Part shown: piece by piece, positions 16,460 to 26,300 of the stretch
Numbering within the stretch: position 1 is the stretch's first letter
Layout: every line of letters begins with the position of its first letter
Assembly (NCBI GenBank): GCA_945878775.1
Contig: CAMCUQ010000020.1
Location: 1-33,880, forward strand
Direction: 5' to 3'
Length of the DNA stretch: 33,880 nucleotides
Origin: Chthonomonas calidirosea
GTDB taxonomy: Bacteria; Armatimonadota; Chthonomonadetes; Chthonomonadales; Chthonomonadaceae
The notes under the pieces: generated by a model
Database searches by the model: none
Told to the model about the DNA's origin: nothing
The model's input: the letters and a program-made list of their open reading frames with translations, nothing else
Translations under genes and position numbers: made by a program

Positions 16460-18706
16460 TTACTTGATGGGGGGAGTGATGAATCCGTAGTAACGCCCCA
16501 TCCAGTAGGAGAGGAGCCAGTCGGCAGGGCGGTCTTCTCGATTACCATTGTTCCCAATCACCGCCATGTATGGCTCTTGATCCCAGTTTTGCAAGCCCAT
16601 CTCGCTGCGAGGCACTATCTTCGTGATAAAGCCTTCAGGGACTCCGGGAGTCTTGTCTCGTACTACGTCTTCCCGTGTGGAGTTATCTACCGTCCACTCA
16701 ATGGCATCCAGGGGCCACTCACGGAGGGTTTTGGCGGAGCCTTCCAGCGAAACCGATTTGCCCGCGAAACGGTTGTAGACGAAATCGTAGAGTGGTGTCC
16801 CATCTTTCCGAACCGTCTCATGCCACATTTGCATGCTCTTTTGGTAGAGAGAGCGAAGCTTTGGCTCAATGAGAAAGTCCATGAGACTGGGGTAGACAAT
16901 GCTGAGCAGTTCATCCTCAATATGGGTACGCTCCGAAGGAACCTCGTAGCGATAGAGGGCGTTTTTCGCGTAGCCGTGCTTTTCGATTAGGTACTTTGCC
17001 GCCTCTTGGTAGCGAGGGCTCTTTGTCATATGATAGGCGATGCCCAGAAAGGCGATCATCTCTACAGAGTTTCCAGATCGCTCCTCATGCCAGTTGTAGT
17101 CGCCATTCAGCTTTTCGGGCGACCAGATTCCCCAGCGTGTCGCCTTACCATCTATGTCTTGTAGTACATAGCCGTTTCGAACGATACCGCCAACGATCCT
17201 GTCTACCACTCCCGCGACCCGCTTCTTCTCGGCTTCATCCGCTGCAAGGGCATAATACGTTGCATACCCGAAAAGATGTCCATCCACCTCGTCGGAACTG
17301 GCATCCCGCTTCCAGAGCCATTTACCATCGGGAGTGGGAATCCAACGCTTTTCAATGATCTTCTCACGTGGCTCGGTACGATGTGAGTCCGCGATCTCTT
17401 GGGGCGTGAATGTGCGATCCACTTCGTGGCGTGGGGCAGTAGTAATGGGCAATATTGCTCGCGCAATAAAGTGATCTGTCCCCGTGATCCGTTGTAGTTG
17501 TTCCAGAGCCATCGCCGCGCTTTTGGCGTTCTCTTTGGCGTCGGGGGCTTTGGTGACGGCATAGCGGAAAGACTCTGTCGCGAGATAGTTTCCAGTGTGT
17601 TCGCCGTCGTTATCGTCGTCCTCAATGAATGATTCGGAAAGGTCACCGGGGCGAACAAGCACCGCAGGACCCACAAAACCGGGGGGACGAAGATGCCGCG
17701 CTCTGAGGATATGGAGATAGTGTTCTGCCTTGTCGGAGAGGGTCATCCACTTCTGGCGAATGGCACTGACTCCGCCCGCAGTTGCCACCCACGCGGTTCC
17801 CTCGGAATCGACATCTATGTCGCGGGCATCATCACTCAGGAGCCATCGCCGACTGTGGCGCAATGCCCAACGGGTTCCATCGTAGCGGGTAACGCCCAGT
17901 TTGGTTGCCACCCAAACCTTATTTTCTGGGGCTAGGGCAATGGCGCGGGCGTTACGGTTGGCGAGTCCATTCCGAGCAGAGAATGAGCGTATCCGTTTGC
18001 CTCCCTCCCAAAGGTCTACTCCTCCTGTCGAGCCGATCCACATCTGATTCTCTCCCTGTGTGGTGAGAGAGGAGATGTTGCTACTGAGAAGCACACTCGG
18101 AAGATGAAACAGTTTTGCCCTACGATCCGCACTCTTGAGGTCGAGGAGATAGAGACCGCTTGCGGTTCCTATCCAGAGTTTAGAGTCCTTGGTGGGTTGG
18201 ATAGCACGAATGGCGGTGTGCCATATCCCCTCAATGGGTGTCCAGCGTGCGCCTTCCTGTTTCCAAATGCCGTGAGGTCCCGCCGCAAAGAGCGATTCCC
18301 CCACTCCTCCAATGGCTCCTATGGGTGTCCCCGTAATGGAGGTTGGTTGTGCCATTTCGGCGGTCAAACGGTAGAGTCCGTTCCATGCGCCTGCCCAAAC
18401 CTGCCCCTGTGCATCCCGGTAGAGAGCATAAGTGGGTCCCACTTCAATGCCCCCTTTGGGAGTTTTCCAGACGCCCTTTTCAAGATAGCGCACTCCCTCT
18501 GCCGTTCCTACCCAAACCCGCTTTTGCGCGTCGAGGCGAATGGCACGCACATCGTTTTCTCCTGCGGTTTTCAAGGGGAGAGGTTCATGGTAGTCTTGCA
18601 AGAAGGGCTTATCTTCAATAACCTCTCGATTTTGGGCAGAGAGGGGCAAAATTGTGCCGAGAAGCAGTGTTGCGGTGAGCAGCGATCTCAATTGCCGTAG
18701 TATCAT
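16460..18706 (-). CDS. Secreted seven-bladed propeller (Reg_prop) protein with C-terminal helical domain
   Basis: I choose the ATG at 18706 (AAAGGA upstream), giving 748 residues that begin with a signal peptide (MILRQLRSLLTATLLL to LSAQ). Seven repeats of about 40 residues with the pattern [VL]W[VI][GA]T..G[VL] (for example VWVGTAEGVRYL, LWIGTASGLYLL, MWIGSTGGVDLW) cover residues about 40-320 and would form one propeller of the two-component-regulator type. No kinase, membrane or DNA-binding domain follows. Instead a 400-residue, His/Trp-rich C-terminal region looks helical and enzyme-like (GNSVEMIAFLGIAYHM, ERTHIEDELLSIVYPSLMDF), possibly an alpha/alpha toroid. Function unknown. It lies between the amidase (22 nt) and the cyclodehydratase (34 nt) in the same direction. 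Confidence 0.8.
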   Translation of the reverse strand: MILRQLRSLLTATLLLGTILPLSAQNREVIEDKPFLQDYHEPLPLKTAGENDVRAIRLDAQKRVWVGTAEGVRYLEKGVWKTPKGGIEVGPTYALYRDAQGQVWAGAWNGLYRLTAEMAQPTSITGTPIGAIGGVGESLFAAGPHGIWKQEGARWTPIEGIWHTAIRAIQPTKDSKLWIGTASGLYLLDLKSADRRAKLFHLPSVLLSSNISSLTTQGENQMWIGSTGGVDLWEGGKRIRSFSARNGLANRNARAIALAPENKVWVATKLGVTRYDGTRWALRHSRRWLLSDDARDIDVDSEGTAWVATAGGVSAIRQKWMTLSDKAEHYLHILRARHLRPPGFVGPAVLVRPGDLSESFIEDDDNDGEHTGNYLATESFRYAVTKAPDAKENAKSAAMALEQLQRITGTDHFIARAILPITTAPRHEVDRTFTPQEIADSHRTEPREKIIEKRWIPTPDGKWLWKRDASSDEVDGHLFGYATYYALAADEAEKKRVAGVVDRIVGGIVRNGYVLQDIDGKATRWGIWSPEKLNGDYNWHEERSGNSVEMIAFLGIAYHMTKSPRYQEAAKYLIEKHGYAKNALYRYEVPSERTHIEDELLSIVYPSLMDFLIEPKLRSLYQKSMQMWHETVRKDGTPLYDFVYNRFAGKSVSLEGSAKTLREWPLDAIEWTVDNSTREDVVRDKTPGVPEGFITKIVPRSEMGLQNWDQEPYMAVIGNNGNREDRPADWLLSYWMGRYYGFITPPIK

Positions 18707-18728
18707 ACTATCCTTTCTGGGACAAAGG

Positions 18729-20129
18729 CTACTCTTTGGGAAAGTGCCGATGCCAGTCTGTCTCTTGTTGGAAATAGGTTGCGAGAGCAAGCAGAGTCTG
18801 CTCAGAGAAAGGTGCGCCCACCAATTCTAATCCGAGCGGAAGCTGGGTCTTGCCAAAGCCCATGGGAAGGGTAATAGAGGGCAAACCGAGCAGATTGCCG
18901 GGACCTCCATTCCCTCCCCACGGGTCTGTGATTTCGTTCAGGCTCTTGGCGATAGGTGTCGCTTCCAGTAGGAGCGTGGGAGCGATCAGCACATCGAAGT
19001 CGTTCCAGAGGCGGTTGATAGCGGTTCGCGCCTCGTTACGAATGCGGAGCGCACGCAGGTAGTCTACGGCGGTAACGGTGAGGCTTGCCACAAACCCTGC
19101 CTGTTGAGCGGTGTCTGCAAGAGCATGGAGTTTATCCGAGCGAATGAGGTTCTCAAAGGCGGATGCACCCTCTGCCGTAATGATCATGCTTGCCGCAGAA
19201 TCGTAGGGGATATTGGGAGGATATTTTGCCTCCTTGAGAGTAAAACTCCCCTTCCTAAACACCTCAAGGGCGGTCTCAAAGACTTTTTTTGCTTCGGGAG
19301 CCTTCGTGTAATCTTGAGTGAGGAGACCAAGCCGAATGGGGCGAGGGAGAGAGGAGAACGCACGCGGGCGAAAAGCGAATTTGCTGGAGGCGGAGGTATC
19401 ATCGAGAGGATCAAGCCCCGCTATTGCTTGCAAAATATGCCCACAGTCTTCAGCGGATCGTGCCATGGGACCTATCTTGTCCATCGTCCAAGAGAGAGCC
19501 ATTGCTCCATAACGGCTCACACGCCCATAGGTGGGACGCAAGCCGGTGATACCACAGAAAGCGGCAGGAACCGTAATACTGCCCCATGTTTCGGTTCCAA
19601 TGGCGAACCCCACACTACCCGATCCCACACTTGCCCCAGAACCGGAAGAGGAGCCTCCTGCCCAACGCTCATGGTTCCAAGGACACTTTGCGGGACCGTG
19701 TAGCGATGCTGAGGCATACTCATAACCTCCCCCTCCTGCCAATTCTACCATGGCAAGCTTGCCAAGTAAAACCGCTCCCGCCTCCCGTAGTCGTGCAATG
19801 ACGGTAGCATCATAATCGAAGGTCTGCCCTTTGTGAGCAGGGGAACCCCACTGTGTGGGAATCCCTTTGGTGGCAAGCAAGTCTTTGGCTCCATAAGGGA
19901 CTCCATGCAAAGCACCTCTCACTTTGCCTTGTGCCAGTTCTGCATCCGCTTGTTTTGCCTGTGCCATCGCCAATTCGGCAGTAAGATGTGCAACCGCGTT
20001 CAGCTCTGCGCCCTGTTTTTCCAGCCTCCCCAGATAGAGGCGTGTTAGCTCTACCGAGGAGATTTTCTTGGTTTTAATGAGGCGTCCTAACTCGCTTGCG
20101 GTACGAAAATGGAGGGGTATCTCTGGCAT
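18729..20129 (-). CDS. Amidase signature family hydrolase
   Basis: The 466-residue protein has the Ser-cisSer-Lys triad of the amidase signature family: Lys82 in GVPYGAKDLLATKG, a Ser in GGSSSGSGASVG (near residue 160) and the nucleophile Ser184 in TETWGSITVPAAFCG. The usual TGGS is TWGS here, a small departure. It hydrolyses an amide, but sequence does not show whether it is a GatA-like, aryl or peptide amidase; the operon lacks gatB and gatC, so a GatA role is unlikely. No signal peptide is seen, so it is cytoplasmic unless exported by another route. It follows the Tat lipoprotein by 15 nt and precedes the propeller gene by 22 nt. Confidence 0.9.
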   Translation of the reverse strand: MPEIPLHFRTASELGRLIKTKKISSVELTRLYLGRLEKQGAELNAVAHLTAELAMAQAKQADAELAQGKVRGALHGVPYGAKDLLATKGIPTQWGSPAHKGQTFDYDATVIARLREAGAVLLGKLAMVELAGGGGYEYASASLHGPAKCPWNHERWAGGSSSGSGASVGSGSVGFAIGTETWGSITVPAAFCGITGLRPTYGRVSRYGAMALSWTMDKIGPMARSAEDCGHILQAIAGLDPLDDTSASSKFAFRPRAFSSLPRPIRLGLLTQDYTKAPEAKKVFETALEVFRKGSFTLKEAKYPPNIPYDSAASMIITAEGASAFENLIRSDKLHALADTAQQAGFVASLTVTAVDYLRALRIRNEARTAINRLWNDFDVLIAPTLLLEATPIAKSLNEITDPWGGNGGPGNLLGLPSITLPMGFGKTQLPLGLELVGAPFSEQTLLALATYFQQETDWHRHFPKE

Positions 20130-20144
20130 AATTAGGCTCTCTCT

Positions 20145-20477
20145 CTAGCGTCTTCCCTGTGCGGGAGTGAAGAGGGTTCCAGGTTCATTTCCTCCATCTT
20201 GCAGAGGGAACTTCCGCAGGTTGGCACTCGTATCTGCAATATCCTTGAGTGCATGAGGCAGGGCTTGGCGCTGTCCATCAGTGAGTTTGATATTCAATTG
20301 CTTCTCAAGGTCGAGTACAGCCGTTTCCACTGTGATGCCATCTTTGATGAGGCCAGAGGGGGTGTTCACTTTGGGTTTCTCCGAAGGGGCGCAACCCGCC
20401 ACCACTCCTCCGGCAACGGTCCCCGTGATGATGCGTGCAAAATCACGCCGAGAGACATTGTTAGGCTTTTGAGTCAT
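20145..20477 (-). CDS. Tat-exported lipoprotein, hypothetical
   Basis: The 110-residue protein begins MTQKPNNVSRRDFARIITG, a twin-arginine signal, and then has a hydrophobic stretch ending in the lipobox VAGC with Cys29. The mature part is about 80 residues, mostly helical, with an LTDGQRQALPHAL segment and a C-terminal low-complexity region. Tat signals with a lipobox indicate folded export followed by lipid anchoring at the outer face of the membrane. It sits between the slipin (5 nt gap) and the amidase (15 nt gap), a tight operon. Its small size suggests an accessory or subunit of the neighbouring amidase, by position only. Confidence 0.75.
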   Translation of the reverse strand: MTQKPNNVSRRDFARIITGTVAGGVVAGCAPSEKPKVNTPSGLIKDGITVETAVLDLEKQLNIKLTDGQRQALPHALKDIADTSANLRKFPLQDGGNEPGTLFTPAQGRR

Positions 20478-20482
20478 GGCAG

Positions 20483-21394
20483 TTACTCTTTACTCTCTGG
20501 AAGCACCGCAGGAGAGTGCCCCTGTGGAAGAATAAAAGGGAGTACCGTCTCCAACATAGGGGCAAGGGCGGGAGCGTCGGGGGAAGGAGCCTCGGCAGGA
20601 GCAGATTCCTTTGCTTTTTGTGCCTCTTCATGACTCGAATTGGAGCGGCGCATCATCTCCACAAAGGGCGAAATGATGTCGATGGGTATGGGAAGAATGG
20701 CAATGGTACTCTTCTCAGAAGCGATCTCCCGCATTGACTGAAGGTAGCGCAATTGAAGTGCCGCAGGCTCTCTGCTCATAAGAGCCGCCGCCTGTGTGAG
20801 TCGCTCTGCTGCAAGAAACTCGCCTTCGGCATTGATGATCTTGGCACGCTTTTCGCGCTCTGCCTCCGCCTGCGCCGCCATTGCTCGTTTCATAGTTTCG
20901 GGCAGAGAGACATCGCGAATCTCTACTGCATTTACCTTAACACCAAAAGGCTCTGTTTGCTGATCGATCACCTTCTCAAGGGCGCGGTTGATTTGGTCAC
21001 GATTGGAGAGAAGATCGTCCAGTTCTGCCTGCCCAATCGTGCTACGTAGCGTCGTTTGAGCAATAAGAGAGGTCGTTTGGGTATAGTCACGAATCTTCAG
21101 GATCGCGGCGCAGGGATCAACCACACTGAAGAGAACAATGGCGTCTACTGAGACGGGAACATTATCGCGGGTCATCATCTCTTGACGCGGAATATCCATT
21201 GTGAGGATTCGGGTATCTACCCGATACGCTTTTTCCAAATAGGGAAGCAGAACCGTGATGCCGGGACCACCCATCCTGCTAAATTTGCCCAAGCGCAGGA
21301 TAACGGCACGCTCCCAGTTATTAAAAACCTTGAGCGTGGAAGTGATAATACTGAGGGCGAACAGCACCAAAAAAAGACCAAAAACGTATTCCAT
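20483..21394 (-). CDS. Slipin/stomatin-like SPFH domain protein
   Basis: I choose the ATG at 21394 (AGGAG 8 nt upstream); the longer upstream open frame has no ribosome binding site. The 303-residue protein has an N-terminal membrane segment (MEYVFGLFLVLFALSIITS) and then the SPFH/band 7 domain with WERAVILRLGKF, GPGITVLLPYLEK and DTRILTMDIPRQE, followed by the coiled-coil region (MKRAMAAQAEAEREKRAKIINAEGE) typical of prohibitin-like proteins. It ends in a Ser/Ala/Pro-rich tail. Slipins form membrane scaffolds, often paired with an NfeD protein, which is absent here. It is first in the minus-strand run and is divergent from the carboxypeptidase gene, only 49 bp apart. Confidence 0.9.
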   Translation of the reverse strand: MEYVFGLFLVLFALSIITSTLKVFNNWERAVILRLGKFSRMGGPGITVLLPYLEKAYRVDTRILTMDIPRQEMMTRDNVPVSVDAIVLFSVVDPCAAILKIRDYTQTTSLIAQTTLRSTIGQAELDDLLSNRDQINRALEKVIDQQTEPFGVKVNAVEIRDVSLPETMKRAMAAQAEAEREKRAKIINAEGEFLAAERLTQAAALMSREPAALQLRYLQSMREIASEKSTIAILPIPIDIISPFVEMMRRSNSSHEEAQKAKESAPAEAPSPDAPALAPMLETVLPFILPQGHSPAVLPESKE

Positions 21395-21443
21395 CTTGCG
21401 ATCTCCTCTCTTGAATGAGGGTTTAGAGCAAGGAGAGGCAGGA

Positions 21444-23243
21444 ATGCGCTCTCCCAATAGCGAAAAAGAAAACAAAAGTCTCTCTCTGGAAAGGAACCCT
21501 CTTATAGTGACTGCCGAACTGCGATTTGATACCTACTATCCCTATGCGGAACTGACCCAACAAATAGAACAGTTGGTTGCAAAATACCCCAATCTCCTCC
21601 ATTTAGAGAGTATTGGGAAGAGCTATGAAGGGCGTGATGTTTGGTGTATCACCGTCACCAATAGAGAAATGGGAGCCGCAGAGGAGAAGCCCGCTCTCTG
21701 GTGTGATGGCAATATCCATGCTACGGAGGTTTCCGCCTCCTCTGCCTGCCTCTATCTCATCCAAAAACTAGTGACGGGCTACGGCTCCGATGCAGAGATC
21801 ACGCGTGCCGTCGATAAGAGAACCTTCTATATTGTACCCCGTGTGAACCCTGATGGCGCAGAGAAGTATTTTCAGACCCCGCCACACTATATTCGCTCCA
21901 GCACGCGCCCCTATCCGTTTGATGAGGAGCCGATAGACGGGCTAAAACGCCAAGATTTGGATGGGGATGGACGCACTCTCTCTATGCGTATCCCCGACCC
22001 GTTGGGACCCTGGAAGATTCACCCCGAACACCCGCGCCTTTTGGTGCGCCGTGACCCAACAGAGACCGACGGGCAGTATTATCGACTTTTGCCAGAGGGG
22101 CTTTTGGAGAATTGGGATGGGGTATCGATTCAGGTTCAGCCCAATAAGGAGGGACTAGACCTAAACCGAAACTTCCCTGCCCACTGGAGACCAGAAGGAG
22201 AACAACACGGAGCGGGTCCCTATCCCGGCAGTGAGCCAGAGGCGCAGAACCTTATGCGCTTCATCGCAAGCCATCAAAACATTACTGGCTCTCTCTCGTT
22301 CCATACCTATAGCGGTGTCCTGTTGCGCCCCTATGGAACCCAAGCAGACGATACACTGCCCGCCGAAGACCTCTGGACGTACCAGAGTATTGGGGAGAAG
22401 GGGACGCAGTTGACGGGATACCCTGCCATTAGCGTCTACCACGATTTTCGGTATCACCCGAAAGAGGTCATTACAGGAGTCTTCGACGACTGGTTTTACG
22501 ATCATCTCGGCGTCTTTGCCTGGACTGTGGAGATATGGTCTCCCCAACGCCAAGCGGGCATTATGGAGGGCTTCGATGGCAACACCAAATCTGGGGGCTT
22601 CAAGTTCATAGATTGGTATCGGAAACACCCCTTCGAGGATGATGTCAAACTGTTAGAATGGTCAGACAAGGCGCTAGAAGGTAAGGGCTATATCGACTGG
22701 TATCCTTTCGAGCATCCCCAGTTGGGCAAGATCGAATTGGGGGGCTGGCATGGAATCTATGCTTTCCGAAACCCTCCGCCCATGTTTTTGGAGAAAGAGA
22801 TCGCGCCGCTGGCGGACTGGGCTATCTACCACGCGCTCATTGCCCCAGAGTTGGCACTGCACAGCCTCACCGCGACACGCCTCGATGCCAATGTTGCAGG
22901 GGAGGCAGCAAGCTATCGAATACGCCTTGTGGTTCAGAATGTGGGCTGGCTTCCTACTAATGTGACCCAAAAAGCCGTCGAAAAAAAGGCGGTTCGGGGA
23001 GTGGTAGCAGAGATAGAACTGCCAGAGGGAGCCTCCTTCGAGATAGGAGAGGCGCGTGTACAACGCGGGCAACTGGCAGGACAAGCCTACAAGAGTCCCG
23101 CACCCTACGATTGGGACTATGATACGACCGATGAGCTAGACAAGATCGAATGGGTGATTCGTGCCAAACCGGGCACTGCCGTAAAGGTGAAAGCCCGACA
23201 TCAACGCGCCGGAACAGTGCGAGGAGAGGTGACTCTAGGCTAG
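21444..23243 (+). CDS. M14 family zinc carboxypeptidase
   Basis: The start at 21444 is chosen over upstream codons because AGGAGAGG lies just before it. The upstream open frame overlaps the divergent slipin gene. The protein has 599 residues and no signal peptide. It carries the M14 zinc motif HATE (His92, Glu95) in DGNIHATEV, with the third ligand probably His in SLSFHTYSG. Substrate-binding LDLNRNFP and the catalytic Glu in VFAWTVEIWSP are present. The C-terminal 150 residues form a separate beta-rich domain (HSLTATRLDANVAGEAASYRIRLVVQNVGW). It removes C-terminal residues from peptides or muropeptides; the substrate is not clear. Confidence 0.9.
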   Translation: MRSPNSEKENKSLSLERNPLIVTAELRFDTYYPYAELTQQIEQLVAKYPNLLHLESIGKSYEGRDVWCITVTNREMGAAEEKPALWCDGNIHATEVSASSACLYLIQKLVTGYGSDAEITRAVDKRTFYIVPRVNPDGAEKYFQTPPHYIRSSTRPYPFDEEPIDGLKRQDLDGDGRTLSMRIPDPLGPWKIHPEHPRLLVRRDPTETDGQYYRLLPEGLLENWDGVSIQVQPNKEGLDLNRNFPAHWRPEGEQHGAGPYPGSEPEAQNLMRFIASHQNITGSLSFHTYSGVLLRPYGTQADDTLPAEDLWTYQSIGEKGTQLTGYPAISVYHDFRYHPKEVITGVFDDWFYDHLGVFAWTVEIWSPQRQAGIMEGFDGNTKSGGFKFIDWYRKHPFEDDVKLLEWSDKALEGKGYIDWYPFEHPQLGKIELGGWHGIYAFRNPPPMFLEKEIAPLADWAIYHALIAPELALHSLTATRLDANVAGEAASYRIRLVVQNVGWLPTNVTQKAVEKKAVRGVVAEIELPEGASFEIGEARVQRGQLAGQAYKSPAPYDWDYDTTDELDKIEWVIRAKPGTAVKVKARHQRAGTVRGEVTLG

Positions 23244-23358
23244 CTCTAGCAAGGCAATTCAAGAGTGGTTTTTTGTGGGCAATGAGGCAAAATGGTTTGC
23301 TGAATCCTCCCGCAACCTGCACTGCAAAGAGACTAAGACGGCAAAGGTGAAAAGACTC

Positions 23359-26300
23359 ATGTGGCGACGGTATCTCTTATGGATAGGGGTTTTGGTGATA
23401 TTGTGCGGGGGCTTACCGCTCTCCGCACAACCGCCCGCGCCTGTGCCTCAGTGGATATGGTCTCCAAACGATACAGAACGCCTTCCCGATACGGTTTTCT
23501 TTCGTCTCGCCTTCCGTTTACCCCAAAAGCCTCTTCGCGCTCGTATCCTGATTGTTGCCGACGATCTTTTTAGCCTGTTCATTAACCAGAGCAAGCAACC
23601 CGTCGCAACATGCAACGACTGGACAACAGTGCAGGAGTTCGATGTCACTCCCTATCTCAAGGCTCGCAACAACCTGCTTGCCATAGAAGCGACCAATACC
23701 GCAGGCACGGCAGGGCTTCTCTTCAAACTCGTGGTGACCTTCCCTGATCGCCACACTGTTACCTATGTCTCTGATAAGAGTGTCCGCACAGAACACAGAC
23801 CTCCGCCCATCTGGACAACCCTCGCGTATGACGACAATACGTGGCTTCCTGCAAGGGAGATTGCGCCTGTAAACGGAGGTGTGTGGGGAACTCTTCACGC
23901 CGCCGCAATGCCCGATCCCTCGCGTATTGTTCGTAAATGGAATATCCTTTCCTCCTCTGTTCCAGAGGCAAACCCCTATAATGCACCGCGTGGCATCGGC
24001 GATAGAATGCTACTCAGTGCCAGTATCGCCAGTACAAGTGAGATGCAGATATTGGGTAGGGCAGGCTTCACGCTGTTTCAGAGCGACTCGAACCACATCT
24101 CCACAAACGAAACCGCACTGGGAAAGTGGGATTGGAGTGCGATGGAACTCCAACGCCGTACCGTCCAAAAGATGGGGCTAGATTGGGGCTATTTTCCTCA
24201 CTTCGCCTTCCCACCACGATGGTTTCGTGATAAGAGCCTCTTCACGCGTATCCAATGCCTTGAGCATAAGCTTCCCGCACAGGCGTTTTCCCCTTGGGAA
24301 CCTCTCTGGGCAGGGTTTGTGGATCAGGGCTATACCGCGCTTGCCAAAGAGTTTCAAGAGGTGGGTAAAGGGGACAAAACCCTCTCCGCCCTCTGTATTG
24401 GTATACATGGCGACTATGGGGAAGCAGGTTTTCTTTTTGGTGGGCGTATCTCTCTGCTCTCTCAAAAAGAGGACTGGCAAAACGAGTTGGGCGATGTTCA
24501 CAACCACCTCGGCTATTGGTGCGCTGATCCCCTTGCGCGTGCCAATTTCCGTGCCACAATGCTCAAAAAATACGGCTCTCTGGAAAATCTAAACCGTGCA
24601 TGGAAGCGCGAGTTAAAGAGTGTAGAGGCGATCACCTATCCCGAAAAGCCACGCGCAGATGCCCGCAGAGAATGGCTCGATTTTATTCGTTGGTACAAGG
24701 ATGGTGTGGGCAGCGCGATTGAAACAAACCTTACTGCCGCCCGCAAGCACTTTCCTAATACCCTTCTCATGCTTCCCGCTGGCTTTGCAGATGAAGACCC
24801 ACGCGGAGGCAACGACAATAGCCTCATCCCCTCTATCGCTGCCCGTTTCAAGGCACAGGTGCGCTCCACTCACAGCGCATTCAAACCCTTCGCCGAAAAC
24901 TCTTCCACCATGTTTGCCCGTTTAGGTAGCGCGTGTCGATACTATGGGGTTCCTTTTTGGGTAGAGCCACAGCATGGGCTAACGCTGGAGCAGGAGGTAG
25001 GGCGCATCTTTGAAACGGTTTCGCAAGGGGCAACGGGGCTTTTCGATTGGGCAAGCAATGCTCTACGACACCGGGATGCCTACTATCGCTATGGCAAATT
25101 CCTACGCATTGAGAAGCCCATTGTCGATGTGGCGATGTTCTATCCTGCCGAAGCGCAAGAGCTTAGAACGGATCAAGGCTATCATCCGCTTTTTGCACAG
25201 GCGTGCGCCTATCTGCGTGACTTTATGAACTACGATATTGTGGATGACCGCATGGTGCGGAGCGGTTGTCTCTCCAACTATCGGGTACTTGTTCTTTGGG
25301 AGGGAACTCTTGCAGAACCAGAGGTGCTAGAAAAAATAAAACAATGGGTGAATGATGGGGGAGTCGTACTTGCCTATGACAATGGCAAAATCTCCACCTT
25401 TTCAGGAGAGACCAATTGGTTTGATGAGATGTTTGGCTACAGCAAAGAGCTACCCCGCGCCCGTGTGAATGAGAAGTATTCGGGAGAGATGCCTGCCCAT
25501 TATCAGCTGAAAGTGGGACAGGCAGAGAGTGCCGACTATCTCTTTGGAGACTGGTACGAGGCGGAAGGGCAGGGCAACGACACCTATCGTTGGATGGGTA
25601 ACGCCACCGGTATTCTCCTCCCCGTTTCCCCAGAGAAACGCTACGCTCTCGTCATTCGTGCCTATATCCCCGAAGAGGCAAAAGACCTGCGGCGTCATGT
25701 CTATATCAATGGGCATGAGATAGGAATGCTCAGCGCATCGGGCGATATAACCTATCGTTTTTTGGTGCCTCAAAGTCTTATTGAGGGTATTCCCCTCTCG
25801 CGACTTACGTTTCAGTGCCAGACTTTTCAGCCCTCTAGCACCACCCCCAATAGTCGTGACCAACGCAAGGTCGCCTGCCAAATCTATTCTGTTGAGCTTA
25901 TGGAGCAGAATGCCCGTGTCCTTGCAAACCCTCTCCCTCCTGCGGGAAGCATTCAACGGGAACTCGATCTACGGCAACTGAATGGAAATTGGGCAAGACG
26001 CTACGGCAAGGGGTTGACCATCTTCTTTCCGGGCAAGCGAAACCTGCTTCGGGGCTATCTTGAGGTCATTCGTCGCACCACCTATAACCTAAGCAGTATC
26101 GACCCGGGGCGAAAAGATGCGATTCCTGTGGATGTGGGACAGGACGGAGTCTTTGCTACCCTCTTCACCGACAAGATTCTTTACTATAACTCGACTAATA
26201 TGCCTGTCACCAAAACAGTCGCTATCCCCGCAGAGTTTTTTGCCCAATGGAAAGGTGAGGTTGCTACTCCCAATGAGAACGGCTGGAAACTGACCCTAGA

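Noticed and set aside
21255..21443. Longer N-terminus for the M14 carboxypeptidase
   Set aside because: It would overlap the divergent slipin gene and has no family resemblance; the ATG at 21444 has a strong ribosome site.
23235..23250. GCTAGCTCTAGC near the carboxypeptidase stop as a terminator
   Set aside because: The repeat has a 2-nt centre, no stable loop and no T-run immediately after it.
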